A program made the translations under genes and the position numbers. A stretch of DNA of 16,820 bases from JBBRTJ01 sp038244535 (lineage in GTDB: Bacteria; Actinomycetota; Acidimicrobiia; Acidimicrobiales; Ilumatobacteraceae): contig JBBRTJ010000078.1 of NCBI GenBank assembly GCA_038244535.1, forward strand, positions 1 to 16,820, written 5' to 3'. Positions 7,453 through 14,326 of the stretch are shown here, piece after piece (the first letter of the stretch is position 1; every line of letters starts with the position of its first letter). Below the pieces are notes generated by a model that worked only from the letters and a program-made list of their open reading frames with translations, was not told the origin of the DNA and did not search any database.

Positions 7453-8168
7453 AGCGGCTTTCGCGCGTAGACGACGAGGCTCTTGCCGAGTACGGGGTTG
7501 AGGACCTTCTCGGTCCACCGCATGAGGGAAGGGGCGCTGACGATGTCCCACTCGAGCAGTCGGCGGTAGGCGGCCACTGCCGGGTGGTCGTCATTGGTCG
7601 GGCCGACCGCACAGCGCAGCCACCAGTAGGGCGAGTGCAGCGCGTGCGCCCGGTGGGTGCGGTCAGGCTCGAGGCCGGCGTTGCGCAGGCGGCTCCGCAA
7701 CACCTCGTGGGAGTAGATGCGCACGTGGCCGCCGGCGACGTAGGGCGCGTGGTACTGGTTGCTCAACTTCCAACACACCTTCTCGGGCAGCTCGGCGGGC
7801 ACGGTGGCCGCGAGCATGCCGCCCGGCTTCAGGATCCGGCTCAGCTCGCACAGCGCTTGCTGATCGTCGCCGATGTGCTCGAGGACCTCGCTGGCCACGA
7901 TCTTGTCGAAGCTGGCGTCGGCGAAGGGCAGGCGGGTGGCGTCGCCCTGGACGGTGCCGACGCACGAGTCCTCGGAGACCTGACCGGCCTCGGCCATGGC
8001 TCCGAAGGTGTTGCGCACCTCTTTGAGCTCGGCGTCGCTGTAGTCGAGGGCAACGACGCGCGCACCGTGGCGGGCTGCCTCGAACGCGTGGCGGCCGAAG
8101 CCGCAGCCGAGGTCGAGGAGCAGATCGCCGGGCTGGAGGCCGAGCCAGTCGTAGCGGACGGTGAGCAC
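7449..8168 (-). CDS. Class I SAM-dependent methyltransferase (Methyltransf_11 type)
   Basis: Cytoplasmic methyltransferase of 239 residues. Motif I is LLDLGCGFGRH (17-27), followed by ALDYSDAELKE (40-50) with Asp42 as probable SAM-ribose ligand, then the QGDATRLPFADASFD and SEVLEHIGD motifs and LKPGGMLAATVP, all standard for the UbiE/Methyltransf_11 group. The start is GTG 8168, which directly follows the TAG of the glycosyltransferase gene (TAGGTG) in the same frame. An AGGGGG site (8176-8181) lies 7 nt upstream of that TAG, so reinitiation is well placed. The stop overlaps the next gene by 4 nt. In this context it probably methylates a sugar or lipid-linked intermediate made by the neighbouring GT4; that is inference from position only. 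Confidence 0.85.
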   Translation of the reverse strand: MLTVRYDWLGLQPGDLLLDLGCGFGRHAFEAARHGARVVALDYSDAELKEVRNTFGAMAEAGQVSEDSCVGTVQGDATRLPFADASFDKIVASEVLEHIGDDQQALCELSRILKPGGMLAATVPAELPEKVCWKLSNQYHAPYVAGGHVRIYSHEVLRSRLRNAGLEPDRTHRAHALHSPYWWLRCAVGPTNDDHPAVAAYRRLLEWDIVSAPSLMRWTEKVLNPVLGKSLVVYARKPL

Positions 8169-9494
8169 CTAGCGACCCCCTCGGATGGCTTTGGCCACCC
8201 GGGCCGTGGCAGTGGCGGGTCGGGGTGTGCGGGGCATGGCCAGCACCTCGCGGTACTGCTCGACGGTGGCGACCGCGGTGTGGCGCCACGACCAGCGGCT
8301 GACCACGCGTCGGCGGCCGGCATCGCCGACGCGGGCCCGCAGCTCCGGATCGTCGAGCCCGCGACGGATCGTGGCGGCCAGCGCCTCGGAGTCGCCCGCT
8401 GGGCACTGCAGGACGGTCTCGCCGTCGGCCCCGGTGACCTCGGGGAGCGCGCCGCCGTCGGTGGCCACCAGGCAGATGCCCGTGGCCATGGCCTCGACAG
8501 CGGGAAGGCTGAAGCCCTCGTACAGGCTGGGCACGATGGCCAGCTCGGCCTCGGCGTACAGCTCGACGATGCGCTCGTCGGTCACGCCACTGACCCAGGT
8601 CACGATGTCAGCCAGACCGTGGCGCTCGATGAGCTCGGCCGAGCGGCCGCCGGGCTTGGGCCGGCCGACGATCGTGAGGCTCACGTCGCGCTCGGTGCGC
8701 AGCTTGGCCAGCGCCTCGAGCAGGTAGGCCTGACCCTTGAGGGTGACGTCCGCGCTGGCCGTGGTGATGAGGCGTCCGGGCACCCGGGCGATGTGGGGCA
8801 GCGGGCGGAACAGGTCGGGATCGACGCCGACGGGCACCAGGCGCATGCGGTCGAGGGGCACGCCCATGTCGCCGTGGATGTCCTTGATCGAGTTCTCGGA
8901 CACCACCACGATCCGGGGCATGCGCTGGGCAACCCGGCCTTGCATCTTGACGAACGAGTACCAGCGCCCGACGCTGATCCGCTTGCGTCGCGTGGGCGCG
9001 TGCTCGATCTCGAGTTGGCGGTCCTTGGTGATGGGGTGGTGCAGCGTGACCACCGTGGGGAGGAGCTGCTCGATGCCGAGCAGGCCGTAGCCGAGGCACT
9101 GGTTGTCGTGGACGAGGTCGAACTCGCCCTGGCGTCGTGTGAGCTCGCGCAGGGCCCGCATGCTGAACGCCAGCGGCTCCGGGAAGGTGCCGGCCGAGAA
9201 CTGGGCGACTTCGAGGACGTCGGTCCAGTCTTTGAACTCCCAGTAGGCGGGGAAGCGCCCCGGGTACTGGTCGTTGAAGATGTCGAGGCTGCGCAGCTCG
9301 GTGAGCGGTACCCGGGGGTCGAGCACCGGGTAGGGCTGGCCGCCCAGCACCTCGACGCTGTGGCCGAGGTCGACCAGGGCCTTGGTGAGGTGGCGGGTGT
9401 AGACGCCTTGGCCCCCGACGTGCGGCTTGCCGCGATAGGAGAGGTAGGCGATGCGCAGGGGACCGTCCGGGTCCGCCGACAGGGACGGAGGCAT
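8169..9494 (-). CDS. Glycosyltransferase family 4 (GT-B fold)
   Basis: Retaining GT-B glycosyltransferase, 441 residues, transferring a sugar from a nucleotide donor to an unidentified acceptor at the cytoplasmic membrane face. The N-terminal domain opens with RIAYLSYRGKPHVGGQGVY; GGQG (27-30) is the usual loop near the donor phosphates. The C-terminal domain shows PVGVDPDLFRPL (221-232), TLKGQAYLLEAL, LTIVGRP and the EX7E signature Glu326-GFSLPAV-Glu334, then ATDGGALPEV. About 30 basic residue-rich positions at the C-terminus (RTPRPATATARVAKAIR) could touch the membrane. The start is ATG 9494, with a TAGCAT box 6 nt upstream. It heads the GT-methyltransferase-toroid set and follows the epimerase gene by 20 nt. 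Confidence 0.92.
   Translation of the reverse strand: MPPSLSADPDGPLRIAYLSYRGKPHVGGQGVYTRHLTKALVDLGHSVEVLGGQPYPVLDPRVPLTELRSLDIFNDQYPGRFPAYWEFKDWTDVLEVAQFSAGTFPEPLAFSMRALRELTRRQGEFDLVHDNQCLGYGLLGIEQLLPTVVTLHHPITKDRQLEIEHAPTRRKRISVGRWYSFVKMQGRVAQRMPRIVVVSENSIKDIHGDMGVPLDRMRLVPVGVDPDLFRPLPHIARVPGRLITTASADVTLKGQAYLLEALAKLRTERDVSLTIVGRPKPGGRSAELIERHGLADIVTWVSGVTDERIVELYAEAELAIVPSLYEGFSLPAVEAMATGICLVATDGGALPEVTGADGETVLQCPAGDSEALAATIRRGLDDPELRARVGDAGRRRVVSRWSWRHTAVATVEQYREVLAMPRTPRPATATARVAKAIRGGR
8176..8181 (-). promoter_or_regulatory. Shine-Dalgarno site for the methyltransferase, inside the GT4 gene
   Basis: AGGGGG on the minus strand, within the last codons of the glycosyltransferase gene and ten nt before the GTG start at 8168. 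It fixes the methyltransferase start, since the codon just before that GTG is the TAG of the glycosyltransferase. Confidence 0.5.
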
Positions 9495-9500
9495 CCGGGG

Positions 9501-9506
9501 ATGCTA
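9501..9506 (-). promoter_or_regulatory. Candidate -10 box of the GT4 gene
   Basis: TAGCAT (TANNNT) on the minus strand, followed by CCCCGG and then ATG 9494. The 6-nt gap would put the transcription start at the A of ATG (leaderless). It lies in the 20-nt gap after the epimerase gene, so the GT-methyltransferase-toroid set could be transcribed on its own. Confidence 0.35.
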
Positions 9507-9514
9507 CCGGTCGG

Positions 9515-10327
9515 TCACCGCTCATTGCCTGGGGTGATGGTGAACGTGGCCGTGAGCGTTCGTCCTGGGCCGACCGTGGTCGGGGCGTGGTTGAACTCGT
9601 CTGGTGGGCCGGTCTGAGGCTCGACGCACAGCGCGTGCTCGGGCTCGGTGTAGACCACCCAGTGGTCGCAGCTCGACCGGAGCACGATGATCGGGCCGTC
9701 GACGAACCGCAGGACAGGGTCTCCGGTCAGCGCGGTGAGGCAGTCGTCGAGGGGACCGGCCGGCACGTCGACCAGGCGCCCGGTCGGGATGCCCGTGCCG
9801 TCGCGCTCGTAGAGGCGGGCGGAGGGGAGCTCGAGCATGACGGGACGGCGGAACCAGGGGTGCCAGCCGGCTTGCGCCGGCATCGGGCGGTCGTCGTTGC
9901 CGACGGTCATCGCCAGCTGGACCCCGTCGGCACCGGCCTCGATGTGCTGCGTCGCCCATCCCCCGAACGGCCAGTCGAGATCGATGCGCAGGTCGACTCC
10001 GGTGGCGCTCTGGGTCGTGACCGACCAGGGGTGGTCGTAGCCACAGCCGTGGATGGCGTGGGGGGCGAGGTTGACCGGTAGCTCGACGCCGTGACCGCCG
10101 AACGAGAAGTGCCCCTCGCGCACCCGCCCGGCGAACGGCACCATCGGGAACGATCCCCACAGCATGGGGTGATCGTCGGGGCCACCAGTCACGAGCAGCT
10201 CATGGCCCTTCATGACGATCGAGGCGAGCCGGCCACCACATGACGGGTCGACGGTGACGGCCGCGAGACCGGTCGGCGAGCGCAGCTCGATGCGCGGAGC
10301 AGGGACCATGGCCGTGCATCGTCGCAT
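9515..10327 (-). CDS. Aldose 1-epimerase family protein (GalM-like)
   Basis: Galactose-mutarotase-fold enzyme of 270 residues that interconverts alpha and beta anomers of an aldose, or acts on hexose phosphate. Catalytic residues of the family can be placed: His93 in APHAIHG (88-94), His156 in GWHPWF (154-159) and the general base Glu236 in VEPQTGPPDEFN (235-246). Arg69 in FAGRVREG matches the conserved substrate-binding Arg. The start is ATG 10327, supported by AGAGG 5 nt upstream; a second ATG at 10309 lacks any ribosome site. It is shorter than the ~340-residue GalM but normal for actinobacterial members. It is divergent from dtd (35-nt gap) and may feed sugars to, or share transcription with, the glycosyltransferase set that follows. 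Confidence 0.9.
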   Translation of the reverse strand: MRRCTAMVPAPRIELRSPTGLAAVTVDPSCGGRLASIVMKGHELLVTGGPDDHPMLWGSFPMVPFAGRVREGHFSFGGHGVELPVNLAPHAIHGCGYDHPWSVTTQSATGVDLRIDLDWPFGGWATQHIEAGADGVQLAMTVGNDDRPMPAQAGWHPWFRRPVMLELPSARLYERDGTGIPTGRLVDVPAGPLDDCLTALTGDPVLRFVDGPIIVLRSSCDHWVVYTEPEHALCVEPQTGPPDEFNHAPTTVGPGRTLTATFTITPGNER

Positions 10328-10348
10328 GGTCGCCTCTGGTCCGCCCGC

Positions 10349-10354
10349 TACCGT
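10349..10354 (+). promoter_or_regulatory. Candidate -10 box of dtd (leaderless type)
   Basis: TACCGT (TANNNT) ends 8 nt before ATG 10363 in the 35-nt gap between epimerase and dtd. No Shine-Dalgarno sequence is seen before this ATG, which agrees with a leaderless message. Confidence 0.35.
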
Positions 10355-10362
10355 CCGAGCCG

Positions 10363-10812
10363 ATGCGAGGGCTCGTGCAGCGGGTGACCCGGGCGGTGGT
10401 CACCGTCGACGGCGAGGTGATCGGCTCGATCGGTGCCGGGCTGTGCCTGTTCGTCGGCGTCACCCACGACGACACCGACGCGACGGCCGGGAAGCTGGCC
10501 GACAAGGTCTGGAGCCTGCGGGTCCTCGATGACGATGCGGGGGTCATGAACCGCTCGTTGGCCGATTGGGCCGACCGCACCGCTGCGGTGCTCGTCGTGA
10601 GCCAGTTCACGCTCTACGGCGACACCAGCAGGGGGCGGCGGCCGAGCTGGTTGGCCGCCGCTCGCCCCGAGCAAGCCGAGCCCCTCGTCGACGCCGTCGT
10701 CGTGGCCCTGCGGCGGCACGGCGCCTCGGTGGCCACCGGGCGGTTCGGCGCCGACATGGCCGTCGAGCTGGTCAACGACGGGCCAGTGACGATCTGGCTC
10801 GAGGTGAGCTGA
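10363..10812 (+). CDS. dtd: D-aminoacyl-tRNA deacylase
   Basis: Chiral proofreading enzyme that removes D-amino acids (and glycine mischarged on tRNA-Ala) from tRNA; cytoplasmic homodimer. At 149 residues it is the normal length. The first signature SQFTLYGD is at 80-87 and the second, with the Gly-cisPro pair that rejects L-amino acids, is NDGPVTIWLE at 138-147. The N-terminal MRGLVQRVTRAVVTVDGE and TGRFGADM (125-132) are also typical. It is a lone plus-strand gene between minus-strand units. Its last 41 bases overlap the 3' end of lnt on the other strand, and both reading frames there look real. Confidence 0.96.
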   Translation: MRGLVQRVTRAVVTVDGEVIGSIGAGLCLFVGVTHDDTDATAGKLADKVWSLRVLDDDAGVMNRSLADWADRTAAVLVVSQFTLYGDTSRGRRPSWLAAARPEQAEPLVDAVVVALRRHGASVATGRFGADMAVELVNDGPVTIWLEVS

Positions 10813-12232
10813 CCACCAGGGCGATCGCCAGCAGCACGACCATGAGCGCGACGACGGGCCCGTCGCCGAGGCGCGTGTAGATCGTCAGCCCCTCGCGCAG
10901 GGCCACCTCGCGCTGCACGACGGCGGTCTCGCTGATGGCGGTGCGGTCGAGCACCGTCCCCGACGACGTGATGACTGCGGTGAAGCCGGTGGGTGCGACC
11001 TGCATCACCGAGCGGCCGGTCTCGAGCGCCCGCAGGCGGGACGATGCGATCTGCTGGGTCTGCAAGATGGTGCCGGTGTAGGACGAGCCGTTGGTCGGGT
11101 TGAGGAGCACCTGCCCGCCGTTGCGAGTGGCGTCACGGGCTCGGTTGGCGAAGAAGATCTCCCAGCTGATGGCCACGCCGAACCGGTGGCCGGCGGCGTC
11201 GAGCACGGCGGGCCCCGTGCCGGCCGTGGCATCGCGCGGGACCAGCTGCGTCGGCGCGCCCAGGGCTTCGAGGAGCCCGCGCAGTGGCATGTACTCGCCG
11301 AACGGGACGCGGTGCACCTTGTCGAAGCGGCCGGTGATGTCACCGTCGGGTGTGACGACCACCTGGGCGTTGGTGAAGTGGTCAGGCCCGTCGTCCTCGG
11401 TGATGCCGACGATCAACGGCGCACCGTGACGAGCGGCGAGGTCGGCGATGACGGCCGCCTGACTGCTGCCGGCGAAGGTGGCGACGTCGATCACGTTCTC
11501 GGGCCACAAGATGAGGTCGACCGGGTCGGTGACCCCGCCCGTGGCGTCCACGTGGCGCTGGAACACCTCCTGCGGGTCTGAGTCCTTGGCCCTGGTGCCC
11601 TGGGGACCGCCGCCCTGCACCCCCGCGATGCGCAGCGTGCCGATCTGGTGGCCGCTCGGCGCGATCGTTGCAAGTGCAACCATCGCCACCGCTGCGACGG
11701 CAAGAGCCGCGACCGGCCGCCACGCTCGCTCCGAGACCGCGCTGAGGAGGCAGCCGGCCAGGACCGTGACGAACGTGAGCAGCAGCGAGCCCCCGACGCG
11801 GACCACGGGCGCCAGTGGGCCGCTGACCTGGCTGATGGCGAGCGAGGCGAGGGGGACACCGCCGAAGGGGAAGGCCCACCTGATGGCCTCGGCGATGGTG
11901 ATGGCCGCGGGGAGCCCCAGCCACCGCCAGCGGCCGCCCGGTGCGAGCGCGGCGGCCGCGCCGAGGTAGGCGGCGTACGACAAGGTGGCCACGATGTAGC
12001 CGGGCGCGGTGAGGTACCACATCCACCCCATGCCGGGACCGAGCCAGGCCACGCCGAAGAGCCAGGTGCGGGCGAACCGGCTGCGCCGGCTCCGATCGGC
12101 AAGCAGGCGGTCGAGCAGGGCGAACCCGACGAGGGCGAGCGGCCACCAGCCCCACGGCGGGAGCGACAGTGCGACGAGCAGCCCAGCACCGAGCGCGGCG
12201 AAGCCCGCGGGGATCGAACGCCTCGGCGCCAC
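10772..12232 (-). CDS. lnt: Apolipoprotein N-acyltransferase homologue with Ser at the catalytic Cys position
   Basis: Polytopic membrane protein with an extracytoplasmic nitrilase-fold domain. Lnt moves an acyl chain from phospholipid to the N-terminal diacylglyceryl-Cys of lipoproteins. I start it at GTG 12232 (486 residues), 8 nt after the sortase stop; the open frame to 12904 is only a shadow of the sortase gene. About six hydrophobic segments cover residues 9-190, then the nitrilase domain (200-460), then a last helix near the C-terminus. Glu245 (WPEN) and Lys305 (FDKVHRVPFGEY) match E. coli Glu267 and Lys335, and Glu313 and Glu358 match Glu343 and Glu389. The nucleophile Cys387, however, falls on Ser356 (AISWEIFF, codon AGC at 11165-11167). 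It is either inactive, a Ser-based acyltransferase, or a family variant with another role. Confidence 0.9.
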   Translation of the reverse strand: MAPRRSIPAGFAALGAGLLVALSLPPWGWWPLALVGFALLDRLLADRSRRSRFARTWLFGVAWLGPGMGWMWYLTAPGYIVATLSYAAYLGAAAALAPGGRWRWLGLPAAITIAEAIRWAFPFGGVPLASLAISQVSGPLAPVVRVGGSLLLTFVTVLAGCLLSAVSERAWRPVAALAVAAVAMVALATIAPSGHQIGTLRIAGVQGGGPQGTRAKDSDPQEVFQRHVDATGGVTDPVDLILWPENVIDVATFAGSSQAAVIADLAARHGAPLIVGITEDDGPDHFTNAQVVVTPDGDITGRFDKVHRVPFGEYMPLRGLLEALGAPTQLVPRDATAGTGPAVLDAAGHRFGVAISWEIFFANRARDATRNGGQVLLNPTNGSSYTGTILQTQQIASSRLRALETGRSVMQVAPTGFTAVITSSGTVLDRTAISETAVVQREVALREGLTIYTRLGDGPVVALMVVLLAIALVVSSPRARSSLARR

Positions 12233-12240
12233 GGTCGAGC

Positions 12241-12930
12241 TCAACTGGCGAGGGCGAGGTGCACGACGTAGCGGAACGCCGCCGAGTGCTTGGGGTGGCA
12301 GGCGAACAGGGTGGCGGTGAAGGCGGGGCTCTGGTTCACGATCTCCACCGCGGTGGGCTTGACGATCTCGTGGCTGGTGACGGTGTAGGTGTGCGACGAG
12401 CCGTCGGTCATCGCAAACACCACGACATCGCCCTCGACGAGGCGGTCGATGTCGAGGAACGGGTGTGAGTGGGTCACGCGGTGCCCGGCGACGACCACGT
12501 TGCCCCGCTCGCCGGGCTTGGCGGTGCCGGGCCACCATCCGGGACCCTGGTCGAGCGTGGTGAGCGTGACGCCCTGCAGGAGATCGGCCTCGAGGCCGAT
12601 CTTGGGGATCTCGATGCGGCCGATGACGACCTTGGGCTCGTCGGCGCGGGGGTTCGGCGGGGGCGGGACCGGGACCGGCAGCGGCGGCTCCGTGGTCGTC
12701 GTGACGGCGTCGGTCGTGGTGGTGGCGATCTCTGTCGTCGAGGTCGTCGCCGCCTTCAGGGCGACGGGCGCCGCTACCGGGATCGGCGAGTCGTCGAGCG
12801 CGGCGCCCGCGGCTGAGCGGCCACCGCTGGCGCCGCAGGCCGTGAGTGCGGCCACCATCGCGAGGGCGATCGCTCGCTCGGCAGCCCGGCCACGGACCCG
12901 CCACCGTCCCCCCACGATCCTCACCGCCAC
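12241..12930 (-). CDS. Sortase (class D/E-like) with a lipoprotein signal
   Basis: Cysteine transpeptidase that cuts a sorting signal and joins the protein to the cell wall or another protein. The catalytic triad is complete: His150 (VVVAGHRVTH), Cys211 (TLFACHPK) and Arg220 (AAFRYVV). The sortase core spans residues about 100-229 (RIEIPKIGL, WWPGTAKPGERGN, FLDIDRLVEGD). The N-terminus has a signal segment ending in lipobox LTAC, with Cys32 as lipid site, then a Thr/Pro linker (62-93). Sortases normally use a plain membrane helix, so lipid anchoring is unusual. The start is GTG 12930, 3 nt after the hemY stop; GTG 12924 is an alternative. It sits between hemY and lnt in one run. No sorting-signal substrate is in the window. 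Confidence 0.88.
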   Translation of the reverse strand: MAVRIVGGRWRVRGRAAERAIALAMVAALTACGASGGRSAAGAALDDSPIPVAAPVALKAATTSTTEIATTTTDAVTTTTEPPLPVPVPPPPNPRADEPKVVIGRIEIPKIGLEADLLQGVTLTTLDQGPGWWPGTAKPGERGNVVVAGHRVTHSHPFLDIDRLVEGDVVVFAMTDGSSHTYTVTSHEIVKPTAVEIVNQSPAFTATLFACHPKHSAAFRYVVHLALAS

Positions 12931-12933
12931 GGT

Positions 12934-14325
12934 CTACCGCGCCGCGAGGCGGTCCAGGGTGGCGGCGGCGGCCTCCCGACCCTGGCGGATGCAGGCCGGG
13001 ATGCCCACGCCCTCGAACGCCGCTCCGGTCACCACGATGCCCGGTGCCCCCGCCAGAGCGGCTCGGATCCCAGCGATCCGATCGATGTGCCCGGGCAGGT
13101 ACTGCGGGAACGACTGGGGCCAGCGGGTGATGTCGGACTCGGTCGGGGCGCCGGTGGGACCGAGCAACCGGCTGAGGTCGTCGAGCACTGCTCTGGTCAG
13201 CGCCTGGTCGGAGAGCTCGAGGGCCTTCTCGTTACCGGCGTGGCCCACCGAGGCCCGCAGCAGCACGTCCCCCGGGGCCTTCCAGTGGTTCCACTTCGCC
13301 GAACCGAACGAGACGGCGGTGACGACCCGCTGGTTGGGCTTCGGCACGAGCACACCGCTGCCGGGTACGAGGTTGGGAAAGCGGCTCGCCGGGAACGTGA
13401 GGCGGATCATCGCCACGGACGCGTAGTCGATGTTGGCCAGGGCGAGCACGGCGTCAGGCGCCACGGATTGCAGCAGCCGGGCGGCGGCAAAGGCGGGCGT
13501 CGTCATGACGACGGCGTCGGCAACGAGGTCGTCGACTCGCCATCGTCGGCCATCGCGCTCGAGGGTGGTGACGGGCTGACCGAGGCGGATGGTCCCACCA
13601 CCGTCGGTGATGGCCGCGGCGAGGCGATCGACCAGGGCTGACAGTCCAGCGGTGAGCGTCACGAACACCGGCGGTGCCACCGTGTCGCCCCGGGCCTTGG
13701 CTTCGGTCTTGGCCTGGCGGCGCAGGCCGAGCAGCAGGCTGCGGCTCTTCTTGGCCGCCGCGTCGAGCTGGAGCGCGCCGGCGGCCAGGCTCAGGCGATC
13801 GGCGTCACCGGCGTTGATGCCGCCGAGGAGCGGATCGACCAGCCGCTCGTTGACCTCCTTGCCGAATCGCGCCCGGATGAGGCGGCCGACGCTGTCGTGG
13901 GCGTTGCGGGTGCGGGGCAGCAGCGGTTCCATGGCGGCCCGCACGATGCCAAGGGGTGACAGGAGCCGGCTGCGGACGATGCCGAGGCCGGCGGGCACGC
14001 CGAGCACGATGCCTTCGGGCAGCGGGTGGAGCACGCCGCCCCAGGCGACCGCCGCAGTGCTGGTGGCCGGGGACGTGCGCTCAGCGGCGGTGAAGCCGAG
14101 GTCGTCGAGGAGCTGGCTGCCCCACGGAACCCGGGCGAGCATGGCGTCGGGCCCGGTCTCGACCTGCCGGCCGGCGAACGGGGTCGTGAGGATCTTGCCG
14201 CCGACGCGGGTGTCGCCCTCGATCACGGTGACGGTCCGCTCGCCCGGTGCGGTGACGAGCGCCCAGGCAGTCGTGAGGCCGGTGATGCCGCCACCGATCA
14301 CAACAACGTGCGGAACGGTTGCCAT
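12934..14325 (-). CDS. hemY: Coproporphyrinogen III / protoporphyrinogen oxidase (HemY/CgoX)
   Basis: FAD enzyme that removes six electrons from the porphyrinogen ring. In actinobacteria this type (also named HemG or CgoX) usually oxidises coproporphyrinogen III in the coproporphyrin-dependent heme route. It has 463 residues. The N-terminal dinucleotide fold is HVVVIGGGITGLTTAW (6-21), followed by GDTRVGGKI and VETGPDAML. The C-terminal FAD segment is GIVVTGAAFEGVGIPACI, as in known members, preceded by QYLPGHIDRI. ATG 14325 lies 1 nt after the hemH stop and has GGGAG 5 nt upstream. The neighbours hemE and hemH confirm the pathway; chdC/hemQ, which would finish the route, is not in the window. 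Confidence 0.93.
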   Translation of the reverse strand: MATVPHVVVIGGGITGLTTAWALVTAPGERTVTVIEGDTRVGGKILTTPFAGRQVETGPDAMLARVPWGSQLLDDLGFTAAERTSPATSTAAVAWGGVLHPLPEGIVLGVPAGLGIVRSRLLSPLGIVRAAMEPLLPRTRNAHDSVGRLIRARFGKEVNERLVDPLLGGINAGDADRLSLAAGALQLDAAAKKSRSLLLGLRRQAKTEAKARGDTVAPPVFVTLTAGLSALVDRLAAAITDGGGTIRLGQPVTTLERDGRRWRVDDLVADAVVMTTPAFAAARLLQSVAPDAVLALANIDYASVAMIRLTFPASRFPNLVPGSGVLVPKPNQRVVTAVSFGSAKWNHWKAPGDVLLRASVGHAGNEKALELSDQALTRAVLDDLSRLLGPTGAPTESDITRWPQSFPQYLPGHIDRIAGIRAALAGAPGIVVTGAAFEGVGIPACIRQGREAAAATLDRLAAR

Positions 14326-14326
14326 G

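Noticed and set aside
7584..9617. Long open plus-strand frame of 677 codons opposite the GT4 and methyltransferase genes
   Set aside because: It is antisense to genes with clear domain motifs, is low-complexity in composition (rich in Gly, Ala, Asp, Val, His) and shows no recognisable fold. High-GC DNA produces such shadow frames.
12233..12904. Lnt read as a fusion with an extra 220-residue N-terminal domain
   Set aside because: The extra part is an out-of-frame reading of the sortase gene, Arg/His/Pro-rich and without membrane helices. Lnt starts normally at GTG 12232.
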